Position numbers and translations under genes: made by a program
The notes under the pieces: model-generated
Seen by the model: the letters and a program-made list of their open reading frames with translations, nothing else
Database searches by the model: none
Told to the model about the DNA's origin: nothing
Shown: positions 16,260 to 24,925 of the stretch, in pieces
How positions within the stretch are numbered: the first letter of the stretch is position 1
Layout of the letters: the number at the start of each line of letters is the position of its first letter
NCBI GenBank assembly: GCA_038223165.1
Contig: JBBRHE010000007.1
Location: forward strand, 1 to 37,311
DNA length: 37,311 nucleotides
Direction of reading: 5' to 3'
DNA from: DASYHQ01 sp038223165
Lineage (GTDB): Bacteria > Planctomycetota > Phycisphaerae > Tepidisphaerales > Tepidisphaeraceae

Positions 16260-17219
16260 CTACTTTCGCTTCTCAAACACCCAGGGGTTTGCTGCGAGAT
16301 ACTCAACCGTCTTCATAATCCCTTGCTGGATCGTCAGCTTCGGTTTCCAGCCCAGCGAACGGACCTTCCTGGTCTCCAAAAAGATGAATGGGTTGTCTCC
16401 GATCCACCCGCGGTCGCCACCGGTGTACTCGCGCGTGGGGGTGACGTTCATTCGGTTGCAGATCCAGCCGATGGAATCGTTCACTTCGCAATACTCGTCG
16501 GTGCCGAGGTTGTAGATGTTCACCGCAGCGGGGGATTTGGCGATGACGGTAAAGATCGCGTCGATGCAGTCCTGGATGTACAGGTAGCTCTTGCGCTGCT
16601 TGCCGTTGCCCAGCACGCGGATGCGGTCGGGATGCTCGGCGAGTTGCTGATAGAAGTCGAACACGTGCCCGTGCGTGTAGCGCTCACCCAGGATGGAGAC
16701 GAAGCGGAAGATGAACGCGCGGTAATTGAAGCCACTGCAGTAGGCTGCGATGAGCCCTTCACCGGCGAGCTTGCTGGCGCCGTAGAGGCTCGTTTGAACG
16801 GGGAAGGGGGCGTCTTCGGGCGTGGGCACGACGGGGCATTCGCCGTAGATGCTGCCGGTGGATGCGAACGCGATCTGGTTGATCTTCGCGTGGCGCATGG
16901 TCTCGAGGACGTTGTACGTGACGATCGTGTTCTGCTCGAGGTCGCGGCGAGGGTGGTCCGTGCCGAAGCGCACGTCGGCGTTGGCGGCCATGTGGAAGAC
17001 GAAGTCGTGACCAGCGATGGCGCCGGCGAGGCGCTTGTCGTCGAGCAGGTCGCCTTCAACGAGCTTGAAGCGGTCACCCGCTTTGTGCGCGTCGTCGAGG
17101 AACGGCAACAGGCCCGTGGAGAGGTTGTCGTAAGCGGTAACGGAGTGACCGTCGGCCAGCAAGCGGTCGACGAGGTTGCTGCCAATGAATCCGGCGCCGC
17201 CGGTAACGAAGTAACGCAT
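16260..17219 (-). CDS. NAD-dependent NDP-sugar epimerase/dehydratase (first of two)
   Basis: A 319-residue extended SDR. The NAD-binding motif TGGAGFIG is at 6-13, the catalytic Y146-x3-K150 lies in SLYGASKLAGE, and a Ser/Thr pair at 120-121 lies in FASTGSIYGE. The C-terminal half holds GNGKQRKSYLYIQDCIDAI and YNLGTDEYCEV, typical of GalE/RmlB-like enzymes acting on nucleotide sugars. It resembles the second epimerase at 21404 along its length (shared GGAGFIG, YGASKLAGE, KSY.. and LGWKPK/LGWKNQ positions), which suggests a pair working on related substrates. It lies 39 bp after the Gfo/Idh gene at 17259. Confidence 0.92.
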   Translation of the reverse strand: MRYFVTGGAGFIGSNLVDRLLADGHSVTAYDNLSTGLLPFLDDAHKAGDRFKLVEGDLLDDKRLAGAIAGHDFVFHMAANADVRFGTDHPRRDLEQNTIVTYNVLETMRHAKINQIAFASTGSIYGECPVVPTPEDAPFPVQTSLYGASKLAGEGLIAAYCSGFNYRAFIFRFVSILGERYTHGHVFDFYQQLAEHPDRIRVLGNGKQRKSYLYIQDCIDAIFTVIAKSPAAVNIYNLGTDEYCEVNDSIGWICNRMNVTPTREYTGGDRGWIGDNPFIFLETRKVRSLGWKPKLTIQQGIMKTVEYLAANPWVFEKRK

Positions 17220-17258
17220 ATCGATCCTGATTTCGGTCAGTGCAACATTGGGCGTGGT

Positions 17259-18278
17259 TCACACGCCATCGGTCAACCCCAGCACGCGCCGGCAGTCCGC
17301 CAGCAGTTTCATGTTCGCCAGTCCCTGTGTCGCGGTGCAGGGTTGCGCGATCGCGACGGGATTGGGGAAGAGCATACCATCGAGTTCGTCGGTGAAGACA
17401 TCCTCACCGGTCGTTTCGACGACCGTCTGTTCCGACTCGGCCTGTGTGCCACCGGCCTGCCAGCCCCAGCGCTTACCACGCACGTACTTCTGCGGACCGA
17501 AGCTACGATTCTTGCCGGTGATGATCGCGTAGCCCTCGGTGCCGTGCAGTTCGATGCGCATCGTGCTGCGCCAACGGACGATCGAGACCTGCAGATTGAT
17601 CGCTACACCTGCAGCGTCGAGGATCAACTGGCACTCCTCTTCGATGCCCGTGTTCCAAAAGCCGCTCCATGCTTTGCCACCGATTGCCTTCACGTCATTG
17701 CCGGCGAAGAAGTGGCAGAGGTCGAGCAGGTGGATGCCGGGGTCAATCAAGCTGCCCCCACCGGCTTTGATCGGGTCGAGCTTCCAGCTCTTCTCGGCGC
17801 CGGGCTGATGGCCGTGCCCGAGTAGCATGTTGATCGAGATCAGCTTGCCAAACGCGCCGGCGCGCAGATCGCGCAGTGCAGCGGTCAGCCCATCGAAGAA
17901 GCGGTAGTTAAACCCGACCCAAAGCTGGCCGGGGAAACGTTCCATTGCCAGAATCGCGTGCGCCTCAGCAAGCCCGCGGCCCATGGGTTTCTCGATCAAA
18001 ACCTTGTGGCCACTGTCCATCGCGCGAATAGCCAGCGCCGGCGCGCTGTCGTGCGGGGTGGCGACGATGACCCAGTCGGGCTTGTCGGCCCACAGGGACG
18101 TTTCGTCCTTATAGACCGGTGCGTCAAAGTCAGCCTTGAACTTGGCAACGTCCGCCAGAAACGGGTCGTATACACCCGCGACCGTCACGTCGCGGCCACG
18201 TTTGCGCAGGGTGCGGATAGCCTTAAGACGCTCGCGACCGAGCAGGCCCGCACCGAAGATGGCAATGCGTTGCGACAT
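17259..18278 (-). CDS. Gfo/Idh/MocA-family sugar oxidoreductase (second)
   Basis: A 339-residue NAD(P)-dependent oxidoreductase. The Rossmann motif GAGLLG is at 9-14, VLIEKP ends at 98, and GGGSLIDPGIHLLDL at 173-187 holds D179 and H183. It differs from the 14341 paralogue in having a longer C-terminal domain and in the substrate-side loop (LLGHGHQPGAEKSWKLDPI). In glycan loci such enzymes oxidise or reduce C3 of UDP-sugars, or act on inositol-like polyols; which applies here is unknown. It lies 14 bp downstream of the methyltransferase gene at 18293. Confidence 0.9.
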   Translation of the reverse strand: MSQRIAIFGAGLLGRERLKAIRTLRKRGRDVTVAGVYDPFLADVAKFKADFDAPVYKDETSLWADKPDWVIVATPHDSAPALAIRAMDSGHKVLIEKPMGRGLAEAHAILAMERFPGQLWVGFNYRFFDGLTAALRDLRAGAFGKLISINMLLGHGHQPGAEKSWKLDPIKAGGGSLIDPGIHLLDLCHFFAGNDVKAIGGKAWSGFWNTGIEEECQLILDAAGVAINLQVSIVRWRSTMRIELHGTEGYAIITGKNRSFGPQKYVRGKRWGWQAGGTQAESEQTVVETTGEDVFTDELDGMLFPNPVAIAQPCTATQGLANMKLLADCRRVLGLTDGV

Positions 18279-18292
18279 CGTTTCCGTGTACC

Positions 18293-19417
18293 CTAAACCT
18301 TCCTCGCAACCGCGAAGATATCCGACCCTTTGAGCACCTTGTCGAACGAGAGCACCTTGCCCGGGAAGAACCCGTTGAGCAAATGGGACTGCGTAGTCAC
18401 CAGCAAAGGAGACAACCCGGCTTCGCCAAGAAAGCGGCTGAGACTTGCGGGCGAGAAGTAATTCAGGTGCTCTTTTTTGAGAGAATGATACGCAGGCCCG
18501 AAGACCTCGCGCTCAACCGCGACGATGCTCGGTGTGCGAATCGCGACCAGACCACCCGGCGCGAGCAGCGTCGCGATCGTGCGGAACGTCTCAGCGGGGT
18601 CGGGGACGTGTTCGATGACATCCCACAATCCAGCCAAATGGTACTTGCCCGCTGCGCTCGTCTCAGCGAGGAACGCTTCGGCGCTGCCGGCGTAGGTGTC
18701 GAAGCCGAAGAGCTTCTTGCCGACGTCGCACGCGTAGGCTGACAGTTCGACACCGTCGTGGTCCCAACCGGCGTCACCGAGCGCCTTACGGAAGAAACCG
18801 TAACCGCTGCCAATGTCGATGGCCCGATTAGCATTGGGCAGCGTGTGACCTGCATACTGACAGGCGGCATTGATCTGGCGGATGAGCCGGGCGGCCTTTT
18901 CTAACCGCCAGCCTTGTTGTTCGAGATATTTGCCGTAACCCAGACCGTGGGTTTCACCTTCAAAGTACGACTGGTCATACTCGACCGTCTCGGTCAACCG
19001 TTCTTGCGCGGCCCGCGTGTCGACCAGCCAGCCGTGTTCGTGCTTGCAGTTGCCTGCGACGGCAAAATCGGGGGCTTCGCGCATCGTTGAGGCGTACCAG
19101 AGGTCGGCCAGGACGCCGCTGGGTCCGGGCACCGTTGGCAACAGCAGGGTGCGCAGTGGAATCGCAAAGTGATGGCGCGTGGCGTCGGTCAGCACTTTCA
19201 TCGCGTCATCGATCGACAGTTGGCCAAACGATCGGCCCGCCCGCGCGTGCGCGGTCGTGGCAGTCAGCTCGACCCATTTGCGACCCGCCTCGTCGGTCAG
19301 CCCGAGCAATCGGCAGACGGCGTTGGTCCAGTGGTCGAGCGTGTCTCGATAGACGACCGACTCGCGGTCGTGCAGCGCGATCGTGTCGGCAGAGGTTGTC
19401 CAGCTCAGGTTTGGCAC
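18293..19417 (-). CDS. SAM-dependent methyltransferase with long N-terminal extension
   Basis: A 374-residue protein. Residues 195-330 form a class I Rossmann methyltransferase: motif I AIDIGSGYGFF (199-209), then VELSAYA, and GLWDVIEHVPDP with the LLAPGGLVAIRTPS strand. SLKKEHLNYFSPASL follows, a stretch common in polysaccharide-locus methyltransferases. The first 140 residues do not match the fold and are unfamiliar to me, apart from a YDQSYFEGE...GYGKYL linker typical of such enzymes. The start is placed at the GTG at 19417, 5 nt after the stop of the preceding GT2 gene. The frame is open far upstream, but that part overlaps the GT2 coding sequence and is not real. The methyl acceptor is unknown. 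Confidence 0.88.
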   Translation of the reverse strand: MPNLSWTTSADTIALHDRESVVYRDTLDHWTNAVCRLLGLTDEAGRKWVELTATTAHARAGRSFGQLSIDDAMKVLTDATRHHFAIPLRTLLLPTVPGPSGVLADLWYASTMREAPDFAVAGNCKHEHGWLVDTRAAQERLTETVEYDQSYFEGETHGLGYGKYLEQQGWRLEKAARLIRQINAACQYAGHTLPNANRAIDIGSGYGFFRKALGDAGWDHDGVELSAYACDVGKKLFGFDTYAGSAEAFLAETSAAGKYHLAGLWDVIEHVPDPAETFRTIATLLAPGGLVAIRTPSIVAVEREVFGPAYHSLKKEHLNYFSPASLSRFLGEAGLSPLLVTTQSHLLNGFFPGKVLSFDKVLKGSDIFAVARKV

Positions 19418-19422
19418 GGGTT

Positions 19423-20670
19423 TCAGTTTCTTCGCTTCTTTACGGATTCGGTCGCGTGCAGCAACAGGGTGAACGAGAAGAACAGGAATGACGCGATCGC
19501 AAAGAGCAGACCCGTGACGGCCAGGTACGTCACCCAGCCCAGCTCGGGCGGCAACGCATAGCCATGGCGGACGTAAACGCCCACCAGTGGGCTGCCAAAG
19601 ATGCCGCCGAGCGCCAGCAGCGCGACGCTCGTGATCATCGCGCGGTCGTAGTCGAATCTGCGCAACCATTTCACCGTCGTCTGCCCCTGGTAGTCGTAAA
19701 GCACCTTGGCAACGATCCCCATCAACACCATTTGCATGCCCAGCACACTGATCGCCAGTCCCAGCAGCATCCAGTGCAGGAAGAAACCAATGCGCCCGAT
19801 CTGAATCGGTCCGAAGCTCAGCGGTAATGTGAGCAGCAGGCCCAGCGCTAGCAGGACCATGCCCGGCTTGAACAGGAAGTAGTCGGCGCCGAAGGTGAAC
19901 ATCGCCCGCAGGGTGATCCAACCGGCGTACCAGGGCGCAAGGAACGTCCAGAATCCACCACGCTTCAGGTGGCTGACACGACCTTCGCGATCCTTCAGGA
20001 AGTGGATCGGCACCTCGCCGCTTTTGAAGCCCATGTGCGCCGATTTGATGATCATCTCCGACGCGTACTCCCACGACTGGCTCTGCAGGTCCAGCCGTTT
20101 GAGCGCGTCGAGCGTGATGCCGCGCATGCCGCAATGAATGTCACTGAACGGCGTCCGGTAGATGCGGTTGAGCATCCAGGTCGTTACCGGCGTTCCAAAA
20201 TAGCGGTGCATCTTCGGCATCGCGCCGTCGTCGATGCGCCCCTTCATGCGCGTGCCCATGACGAAGTCGTAACCTTCATTCAGCTTGGCGACGAAGGGTG
20301 CGAGTTCGCGGAAGTCGTACGTCAGGTCGCAGTCACCAACGATGACGTATTTGCCGCGAATTTCAGGGATGCCGTCGATGTAGGCCCGGCCCAGCCCGCG
20401 TTTGGGGACGCGCACGATGCGGGCGCCGCGCGCCGAGGCGATCTCGGGTGAGCGGTCGGTGGACGAATCGATCAGGATGACTTCACCGTCCACCCCTGCG
20501 TCCTTCAACCCTTGCCAGCACCAGTCGACGAATTCACCGACCACGACCTCTTCATTCATGCACGGAACGAAGATGCTCACGAGCGGCGATGCGGAACCTT
20601 CGTGCGCGGCGCGACCGGTCGCGGTGGCGGTCGTCTGCGTGTCGGAAGTGGCGGGGGGGCTCGAGGTCAT
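19423..20670 (-). CDS. Polyprenyl-phosphate glycosyltransferase, GT2 with four C-terminal TM segments
   Basis: A 415-residue DPM1/GtrB/ArnC-like enzyme. The GT-A domain has FVPCMNEE (34-41), LIDSSTDRS, a DCD metal motif (113-115), MGTRMKGR, and IHCGMRGI (178-185). The C-terminus contains hydrophobic segments at about 267-287, 297-322, 345-365 and 380-405. Such enzymes transfer a sugar from an NDP-sugar to polyprenyl phosphate on the cytoplasmic face. The first 28 residues are Ser/Thr-rich and low-complexity. Its ATG directly follows the TAA of the methyltransferase gene at 20671 with no gap, so the two are translationally coupled or at least co-transcribed. Confidence 0.92.
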   Translation of the reverse strand: MTSSPPATSDTQTTATATGRAAHEGSASPLVSIFVPCMNEEVVVGEFVDWCWQGLKDAGVDGEVILIDSSTDRSPEIASARGARIVRVPKRGLGRAYIDGIPEIRGKYVIVGDCDLTYDFRELAPFVAKLNEGYDFVMGTRMKGRIDDGAMPKMHRYFGTPVTTWMLNRIYRTPFSDIHCGMRGITLDALKRLDLQSQSWEYASEMIIKSAHMGFKSGEVPIHFLKDREGRVSHLKRGGFWTFLAPWYAGWITLRAMFTFGADYFLFKPGMVLLALGLLLTLPLSFGPIQIGRIGFFLHWMLLGLAISVLGMQMVLMGIVAKVLYDYQGQTTVKWLRRFDYDRAMITSVALLALGGIFGSPLVGVYVRHGYALPPELGWVTYLAVTGLLFAIASFLFFSFTLLLHATESVKKRRN

Positions 20671-21414
20671 TTACCGCGCCCCTTTGCGGTGCGCCATGCA
20701 GAATACCTGTTCACCACCGTTGAAGACGTTGAGGAAGAACGTTCCGTAGATGACGTTGCTGACGAGCTTCTGACCCGTGCCGTATTTTCCACCGGCGAAC
20801 GAGTCGTAGAGTTTGTCGGGCGACAGCATGCTGATGGCCGACTTGTACATCGAGTGCATCGGGAAGCCCCATCTACGGACGTACTGCACCTGGAAACCGT
20901 GCTTCGTCAGTTCCTCGCGCAGTTCCTGACCGGTGAAGTGCTGGTGATGACCGACCATCTTGTCCATGATGCGGATCTTCCCGCCGGGCACGGTAATCAG
21001 CAGGTGCTTTTTCGTCATCGCGACGAGGCTCACCAACGCCAACCGCCACTCGGGGATGTGCTCGAGCACTTCGCTGCAGACGACGAGGTCGAACTGTTTG
21101 TCACCAGGCCAGCGTTCCTTGGTCAGGTCGAGTGCTTTGAACTCCATGTCCGGGTGCGTCGTGCCCGCAGCGGTCATCACTTGGTCGGATATGTCGCAAC
21201 CGTAGCCTTTGACCTTGAACCGGTTCGCGATCTCTTCAATCAGGAAAGGCTGGGCGCAACCGGCGTCGAGGCACTCGGAAAAGTCGAGGCTCTTCAGCGC
21301 GTTCATGATCAACCGCCGGCGATGGCGCGGGGCTGGAGAGTAGTGGTGCGCGTCGTCCCAGGTCGCTGCGACGTTCTTCTCGTTGACGTTGGCCAGAATC
21401 TGTTCAGCTCGCAC
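20671..21414 (-). CDS. SAM-dependent methyltransferase
   Basis: About 247 residues from a GTG at 21414, which overlaps the epimerase stop by 11 nt and has AAGGA about 12 nt upstream. An alternative ATG at 21444 would overlap by 41 nt. Motif I is CLDAGCAQPF (near 48-57). YGCDISDQ, then DLVVCSEVLEHIPEW, and HLLITVPGGK are the later class I motifs. GHHQHFTGQELREEL is characteristic of sugar- or polyketide-type methyltransferases. The C-terminal part has a hydrophobic stretch (VSNVIYGTFFLNVF). It lies between the second epimerase and the GT2 gene and probably methylates a sugar of the same product. Confidence 0.9.
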   Translation of the reverse strand: MRAEQILANVNEKNVAATWDDAHHYSPAPRHRRRLIMNALKSLDFSECLDAGCAQPFLIEEIANRFKVKGYGCDISDQVMTAAGTTHPDMEFKALDLTKERWPGDKQFDLVVCSEVLEHIPEWRLALVSLVAMTKKHLLITVPGGKIRIMDKMVGHHQHFTGQELREELTKHGFQVQYVRRWGFPMHSMYKSAISMLSPDKLYDSFAGGKYGTGQKLVSNVIYGTFFLNVFNGGEQVFCMAHRKGAR

Positions 21415-22375
21415 GATACAGTTTTCCTTCTTTGGCGTCGCCAATCATCGAGTCAATCGAGTCGCGCAGCGCTTCGACGGCCGTCCGCTGGTTCTTCCAT
21501 CCCAGCGAGCGCAGTTTGTTCGAATCGAAACGAACGTACGGCACGTCACCCTTCCATCCGCGGTTGCCACCCCCAAAGGTGTAGTTCGTCCCCTGGATGT
21601 TCAACCGCGAGCAGACTAGGTCGGCGATTTCCTTCACCGTCACATAGTCTTCGGTAGCGACGTTGTAATACGAAAATCCGGTCATGCCCCGGGCGGCGAC
21701 GAAGCGCAGCGCGCTGACGACGTCGTCAACGTGGACGTAGGACTTGCTCTGCGAACCGTCACCCAGGATGTGGAGGGTCAACGGGTCCTTCAGCAACCTG
21801 CGGATGAAGTCGTACGACACGCCGTGCGTCTGGTGTGGGCCGACCACGTTGGCAAAACGGAACGCCAGCGCGTGCATGTCGAACATGTAGCAGTACGCGC
21901 CGATGAGCGCCTCGCCCGCCAACTTGCTGGCACCGTAGGTGCTGATGGGCAGCATGGGCATGTCTTCGACGACGGGCGTGGCGCCGGTGTCACCGTACAC
22001 GCCACTGCCACTGGCGTAGGTGAGCTTTTTCACACCGGCTTGGCGCATGGCTTCGAGGACGTTCTGCGTGAGGTAGGTGCCTTCCCAGAAGTCGATATCG
22101 GGTTGCGTGACGGCCTTGGAAATGTCGGGGTTGGACGCGAAGTGGTAGACGTGGTCGTGACCGACCATGGCGTCCTTCAACGCCGACAGGTCTTTCACGT
22201 CCCCGCGCACGATGGTGACGCGCTGCGACGTGAGGTTGTCACCGAGGTGCCATTCCTGACCACTGGTAAAGTTGTCGTAGATCGTGACGGTTGCATCGGC
22301 CTCGTCGGCCAATAGATGGCGCACGAGATGGCTACCGATGAAGCCGGCCCCACCGACGACGAAGTATTTCGCCAT
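21404..22375 (-). CDS. NAD-dependent NDP-sugar epimerase/dehydratase (second)
   Basis: A 323-residue extended SDR from the ATG at 22375 (a TTG two codons upstream is less likely). The NAD motif VGGAGFIG is at 7-14, Y147 and K151 in TYGASKLAGE are the catalytic pair, and ASGSGVYGD holds the catalytic Ser region. The C-terminal half has GDGSQSKSYVHVDDV and YYNVATEDYVTV, as in GalE/Gmd-like enzymes. It shares the block order of the enzyme at 16260. It overlaps the following methyltransferase start. Likely role: epimerisation or dehydration of an NDP-sugar in the pathway encoded by this locus. Confidence 0.92.
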   Translation of the reverse strand: MAKYFVVGGAGFIGSHLVRHLLADEADATVTIYDNFTSGQEWHLGDNLTSQRVTIVRGDVKDLSALKDAMVGHDHVYHFASNPDISKAVTQPDIDFWEGTYLTQNVLEAMRQAGVKKLTYASGSGVYGDTGATPVVEDMPMLPISTYGASKLAGEALIGAYCYMFDMHALAFRFANVVGPHQTHGVSYDFIRRLLKDPLTLHILGDGSQSKSYVHVDDVVSALRFVAARGMTGFSYYNVATEDYVTVKEIADLVCSRLNIQGTNYTFGGGNRGWKGDVPYVRFDSNKLRSLGWKNQRTAVEALRDSIDSMIGDAKEGKLYRAS

Positions 22376-22429
22376 AGCCAAATCCGCCTTCGCCTGTCAC
22401 CTGCCTCGGTCGCTTGCGCGAGGAACTTG

Positions 22430-24031
22430 TCACGAGAAGAACTTTTCAAACTTCTGGTAGAGCTTGGGATTGTGTTCTTTGAAGTTGTTAGCGTATCCAC
22501 CAAATCCGAAGGCGAACGCGACGAGCAGCGTCCATGCCGACAGAACCCAGAGCACGCCCGCGAGTGTATAGTAAGTTCGCCGCGATCGCACGAACGGGCG
22601 CGCGGCCTGCCAGATTCCGATGCCCGCTGCCAATGCGAGCAAGGGTTGGAAATCCATCAGATAACGCATCGTCGTCGCCGCCAGGGTGATCGCAGGGAAA
22701 AACGCGAGTACTGCGGTGAAGATCAGCACGACCGAGATCCACTTTTCCAGGTTGGTGTTCGCCCGGCCCTTGCGCCACTCGACGACCACCAGCAGCAACG
22801 GCACCAACGCGAAGAGCAGGATCGGGCTCGAATAGACGATGCCACACACCACCTCAAACGCGTGGTGTGGTGCCACGTAGTGGTGCAACGGCAACTCGGG
22901 CATGGACGCATTACCGACCAGGAACGGGAACGTGTCGACGACGTTGACCGGGCAGAACAGGTACTGCGTCACGTTCGCATCGATGTTGCGCCACGACGAG
23001 TAACCCAGTTCGAGCATCTTGCTGACGTGCACCGCAGCCAACTGCCAGCGCAGGCCCGTCTCAAACGGGTCACCGAACCGCATCTGGTTGTAGACCAGCC
23101 ACCCGAGGCACGCGGCGATCATCGGCAATCCCAGCGCCAGCGCCGCGGGCAACCAGGCGCGCCACTTGAGAATGCCGAGCATCGCCCAGACACGAATAGC
23201 GACCATCAGACACAGGAACGCGATAGCGGGGGACAAGCTCATCCGGCAACCGATCGCCAGCCCCCACGCGACGCCCGCGTGCAGCAACCACAACGATCGG
23301 ACCTTCGGGCCAGCGCCCAGCACCGCGAAGAACAGCCCCGCGATCAGGAACGCCTGACCACCCATGATTGATGCCTCGTACACCGCTGGTCGCATGATGA
23401 AGTAGATGTGCGTTGGCAACAGGCCGGTCATCGCGACCGCCATCAGCAGCAGGACCACGGGCGTCTCGGGCATCAGGTTTTCGTAAACCCACACCAGCAG
23501 CATCGTCGAGAACAGGACCGTCAGGAACGAGAAGAGCATGACGAGTTCTTGGTCACCGACGAGCAGTGGTTGCCCATTGATGAGCTTCGCGATCGTCACG
23601 ATCACGCCGGGCACGGGTCCCCAATAGAGGTAGTAGCGCCATTCCCCGGTGCTCACATCCTTGAACAGCACGGCGTCGTGCAGGCGCTTGTTGTGGTTCT
23701 GCGAGGGTTCGTACGGATCCTGCATGACGACTAACTCAGGGTTCGGCTTGATCGTCAGTGACAACTGACCGGCGACGAACCCGTCGGCCATCTCGTTGTA
23801 GTAGTGCGATTGGCCCCACCACGCGGTGTACGTCTTGTCCTTGTATTTCGATTGCCCCCACATGATCCCTGAGGTCGTGTAGAAAACCTGCACGAGCACC
23901 ACCAACGCCACGACCACCGCCACCGCGCCACGGATCGACCAGCGGCGGGCCCGTGACGTCCGCACCGTCGCGCTCGAAGTAGACCCGTCGATAGCGGCCG
24001 AAGCGTTCGGGATGGCGAGTGGCGCGGACAT
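22430..24031 (-). CDS. Polytopic membrane protein, GT-C glycosyltransferase-like
   Basis: A 533-residue protein from the ATG at 24031 with about ten hydrophobic segments. After the first helix comes a large outer loop with YYNEMADGFVAGQLSL, then NPELVVMQDPYEPSQN, then YYLYWGPVPGVIVT. That series is typical of a family of GT39/ArnT-like membrane proteins, where acidic residues in this loop help catalysis. The E in YNEMAD is a candidate. Such enzymes take a sugar from a polyprenyl-phosphate donor, which fits the two polyprenyl-phosphate GT2 genes in the locus. No DxD or Wzy motif is seen, and a polymerase role cannot be excluded. The preceding methyltransferase ends 132 bp upstream; the epimerase starts 54 bp downstream. 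Confidence 0.8.
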   Translation of the reverse strand: MSAPLAIPNASAAIDGSTSSATVRTSRARRWSIRGAVAVVVALVVLVQVFYTTSGIMWGQSKYKDKTYTAWWGQSHYYNEMADGFVAGQLSLTIKPNPELVVMQDPYEPSQNHNKRLHDAVLFKDVSTGEWRYYLYWGPVPGVIVTIAKLINGQPLLVGDQELVMLFSFLTVLFSTMLLVWVYENLMPETPVVLLLMAVAMTGLLPTHIYFIMRPAVYEASIMGGQAFLIAGLFFAVLGAGPKVRSLWLLHAGVAWGLAIGCRMSLSPAIAFLCLMVAIRVWAMLGILKWRAWLPAALALGLPMIAACLGWLVYNQMRFGDPFETGLRWQLAAVHVSKMLELGYSSWRNIDANVTQYLFCPVNVVDTFPFLVGNASMPELPLHHYVAPHHAFEVVCGIVYSSPILLFALVPLLLVVVEWRKGRANTNLEKWISVVLIFTAVLAFFPAITLAATTMRYLMDFQPLLALAAGIGIWQAARPFVRSRRTYYTLAGVLWVLSAWTLLVAFAFGFGGYANNFKEHNPKLYQKFEKFFS

Positions 24032-24163
24032 TGGTTCTCGATTCTCGGTCAGTCCCCAAATGGGTCGCACGACCATCGGCACGGTGGTCACCGCGCGGGT
24101 CACCACGACGGTCGCCGCTAACGGACGGCCGGCGGATGGTATGCAAAACGGCGCGCGCCTGCG

Positions 24164-24925
24164 CTACGCCTTCTTCGCCCACATCAGGCAGCTCGTGCCC
24201 AGGGGCAGGGGCACCTTCTTCTCGATGCCGAATAGCGCGTGCATGATGCGCGACACGATCGGCATGCTCTTGCCATCACCCGCTTCTGCGACCGGGTAGT
24301 TCTTGCGCTGCTTGACGCTGAACCACCACGCGATCGGGATCAGGCACATCCCAAAGTAGCGCAGCTTGTGGACCCGCACCCCCTCGGGCAACACCTTCCG
24401 ACACATCTTCAAGGTGTACCGGCGATAGTGGCCCAGCTGTTCATCGTGATACCCAAACAGGTACGGCCCCGCGGGGATCGTCAGGAACAGGTCCCCATCG
24501 GGTTTGAGCATCGATAGCATCGCACGGACCGCAGTCATGTCGTCGTTGATGTGTTCGATGACGTCCGTCGCGACGACGAGGTCGTACTGTTTGCCCGCGT
24601 TGGCAGCGGCGTAGTCTTCGATGCCGGCGACGCTGAACGTCAACCCCGTCGCGCCCAATTGGCTCGCCGTGCCGCGGGCAAGGTCGATGTACTCGGCGCC
24701 GGGGTCTAGCCCTTCGACCCGATGCCCCTTTGATCCCAGCAGGAATGACAACTCACCCGACCCGCAGCCTGCGTTGAGGATGTTGAGGGGTTTGTCGTTG
24801 CTGATCGTGCGCACCCACGCACAAAGGATGTCGTACTTCGCGTTGGCGTACGCGTCTTGGCTGCGGGTTTTCAGGTCTTCGTACTGATAGGGGTTGAATG
24901 CCAAATCGTGGTTGGAAACGGTCAT
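24164..24925 (-). CDS. SAM-dependent methyltransferase (third)
   Basis: A 253-residue class I methyltransferase. Motif I is NAGCGSGELSF (51-61), then VEGLDPGAEYIDLAR, DLVVATDVIEHINDD and GDLFLTIPAGPYLFGYHDE. HDEQLGHYRRYT is a signature shared by many methyltransferases found beside polyprenyl-phosphate glycosyltransferases. The C-terminal half has a hydrophobic patch (YFGMCLIPIAWWFSV), so it may associate with the membrane. Its ATG overlaps the stop of the GT2 gene by four nucleotides (ATGA), which implies translational coupling. The substrate is unknown but is probably a lipid-linked sugar or its glycan. Confidence 0.92.
   Translation of the reverse strand: MTVSNHDLAFNPYQYEDLKTRSQDAYANAKYDILCAWVRTISNDKPLNILNAGCGSGELSFLLGSKGHRVEGLDPGAEYIDLARGTASQLGATGLTFSVAGIEDYAAANAGKQYDLVVATDVIEHINDDMTAVRAMLSMLKPDGDLFLTIPAGPYLFGYHDEQLGHYRRYTLKMCRKVLPEGVRVHKLRYFGMCLIPIAWWFSVKQRKNYPVAEAGDGKSMPIVSRIMHALFGIEKKVPLPLGTSCLMWAKKA

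Noticed and set aside
16170..17825. 551-codon open frame on the plus strand
   Set aside because: It is opposite to an NDP-sugar epimerase and a Gfo/Idh gene whose motifs are intact. Its translation is Val/Asp/Arg-rich with no recognisable family, as expected from the mirror of GC-rich codons.
19418..20134. Upstream extension of the methyltransferase frame at 18293
   Set aside because: It overlaps the coding sequence of the GT2 gene in another frame. The translated extension is Arg/Ala/Gly-rich and unlike a protein domain. A GTG at 19417 fits the gene spacing.
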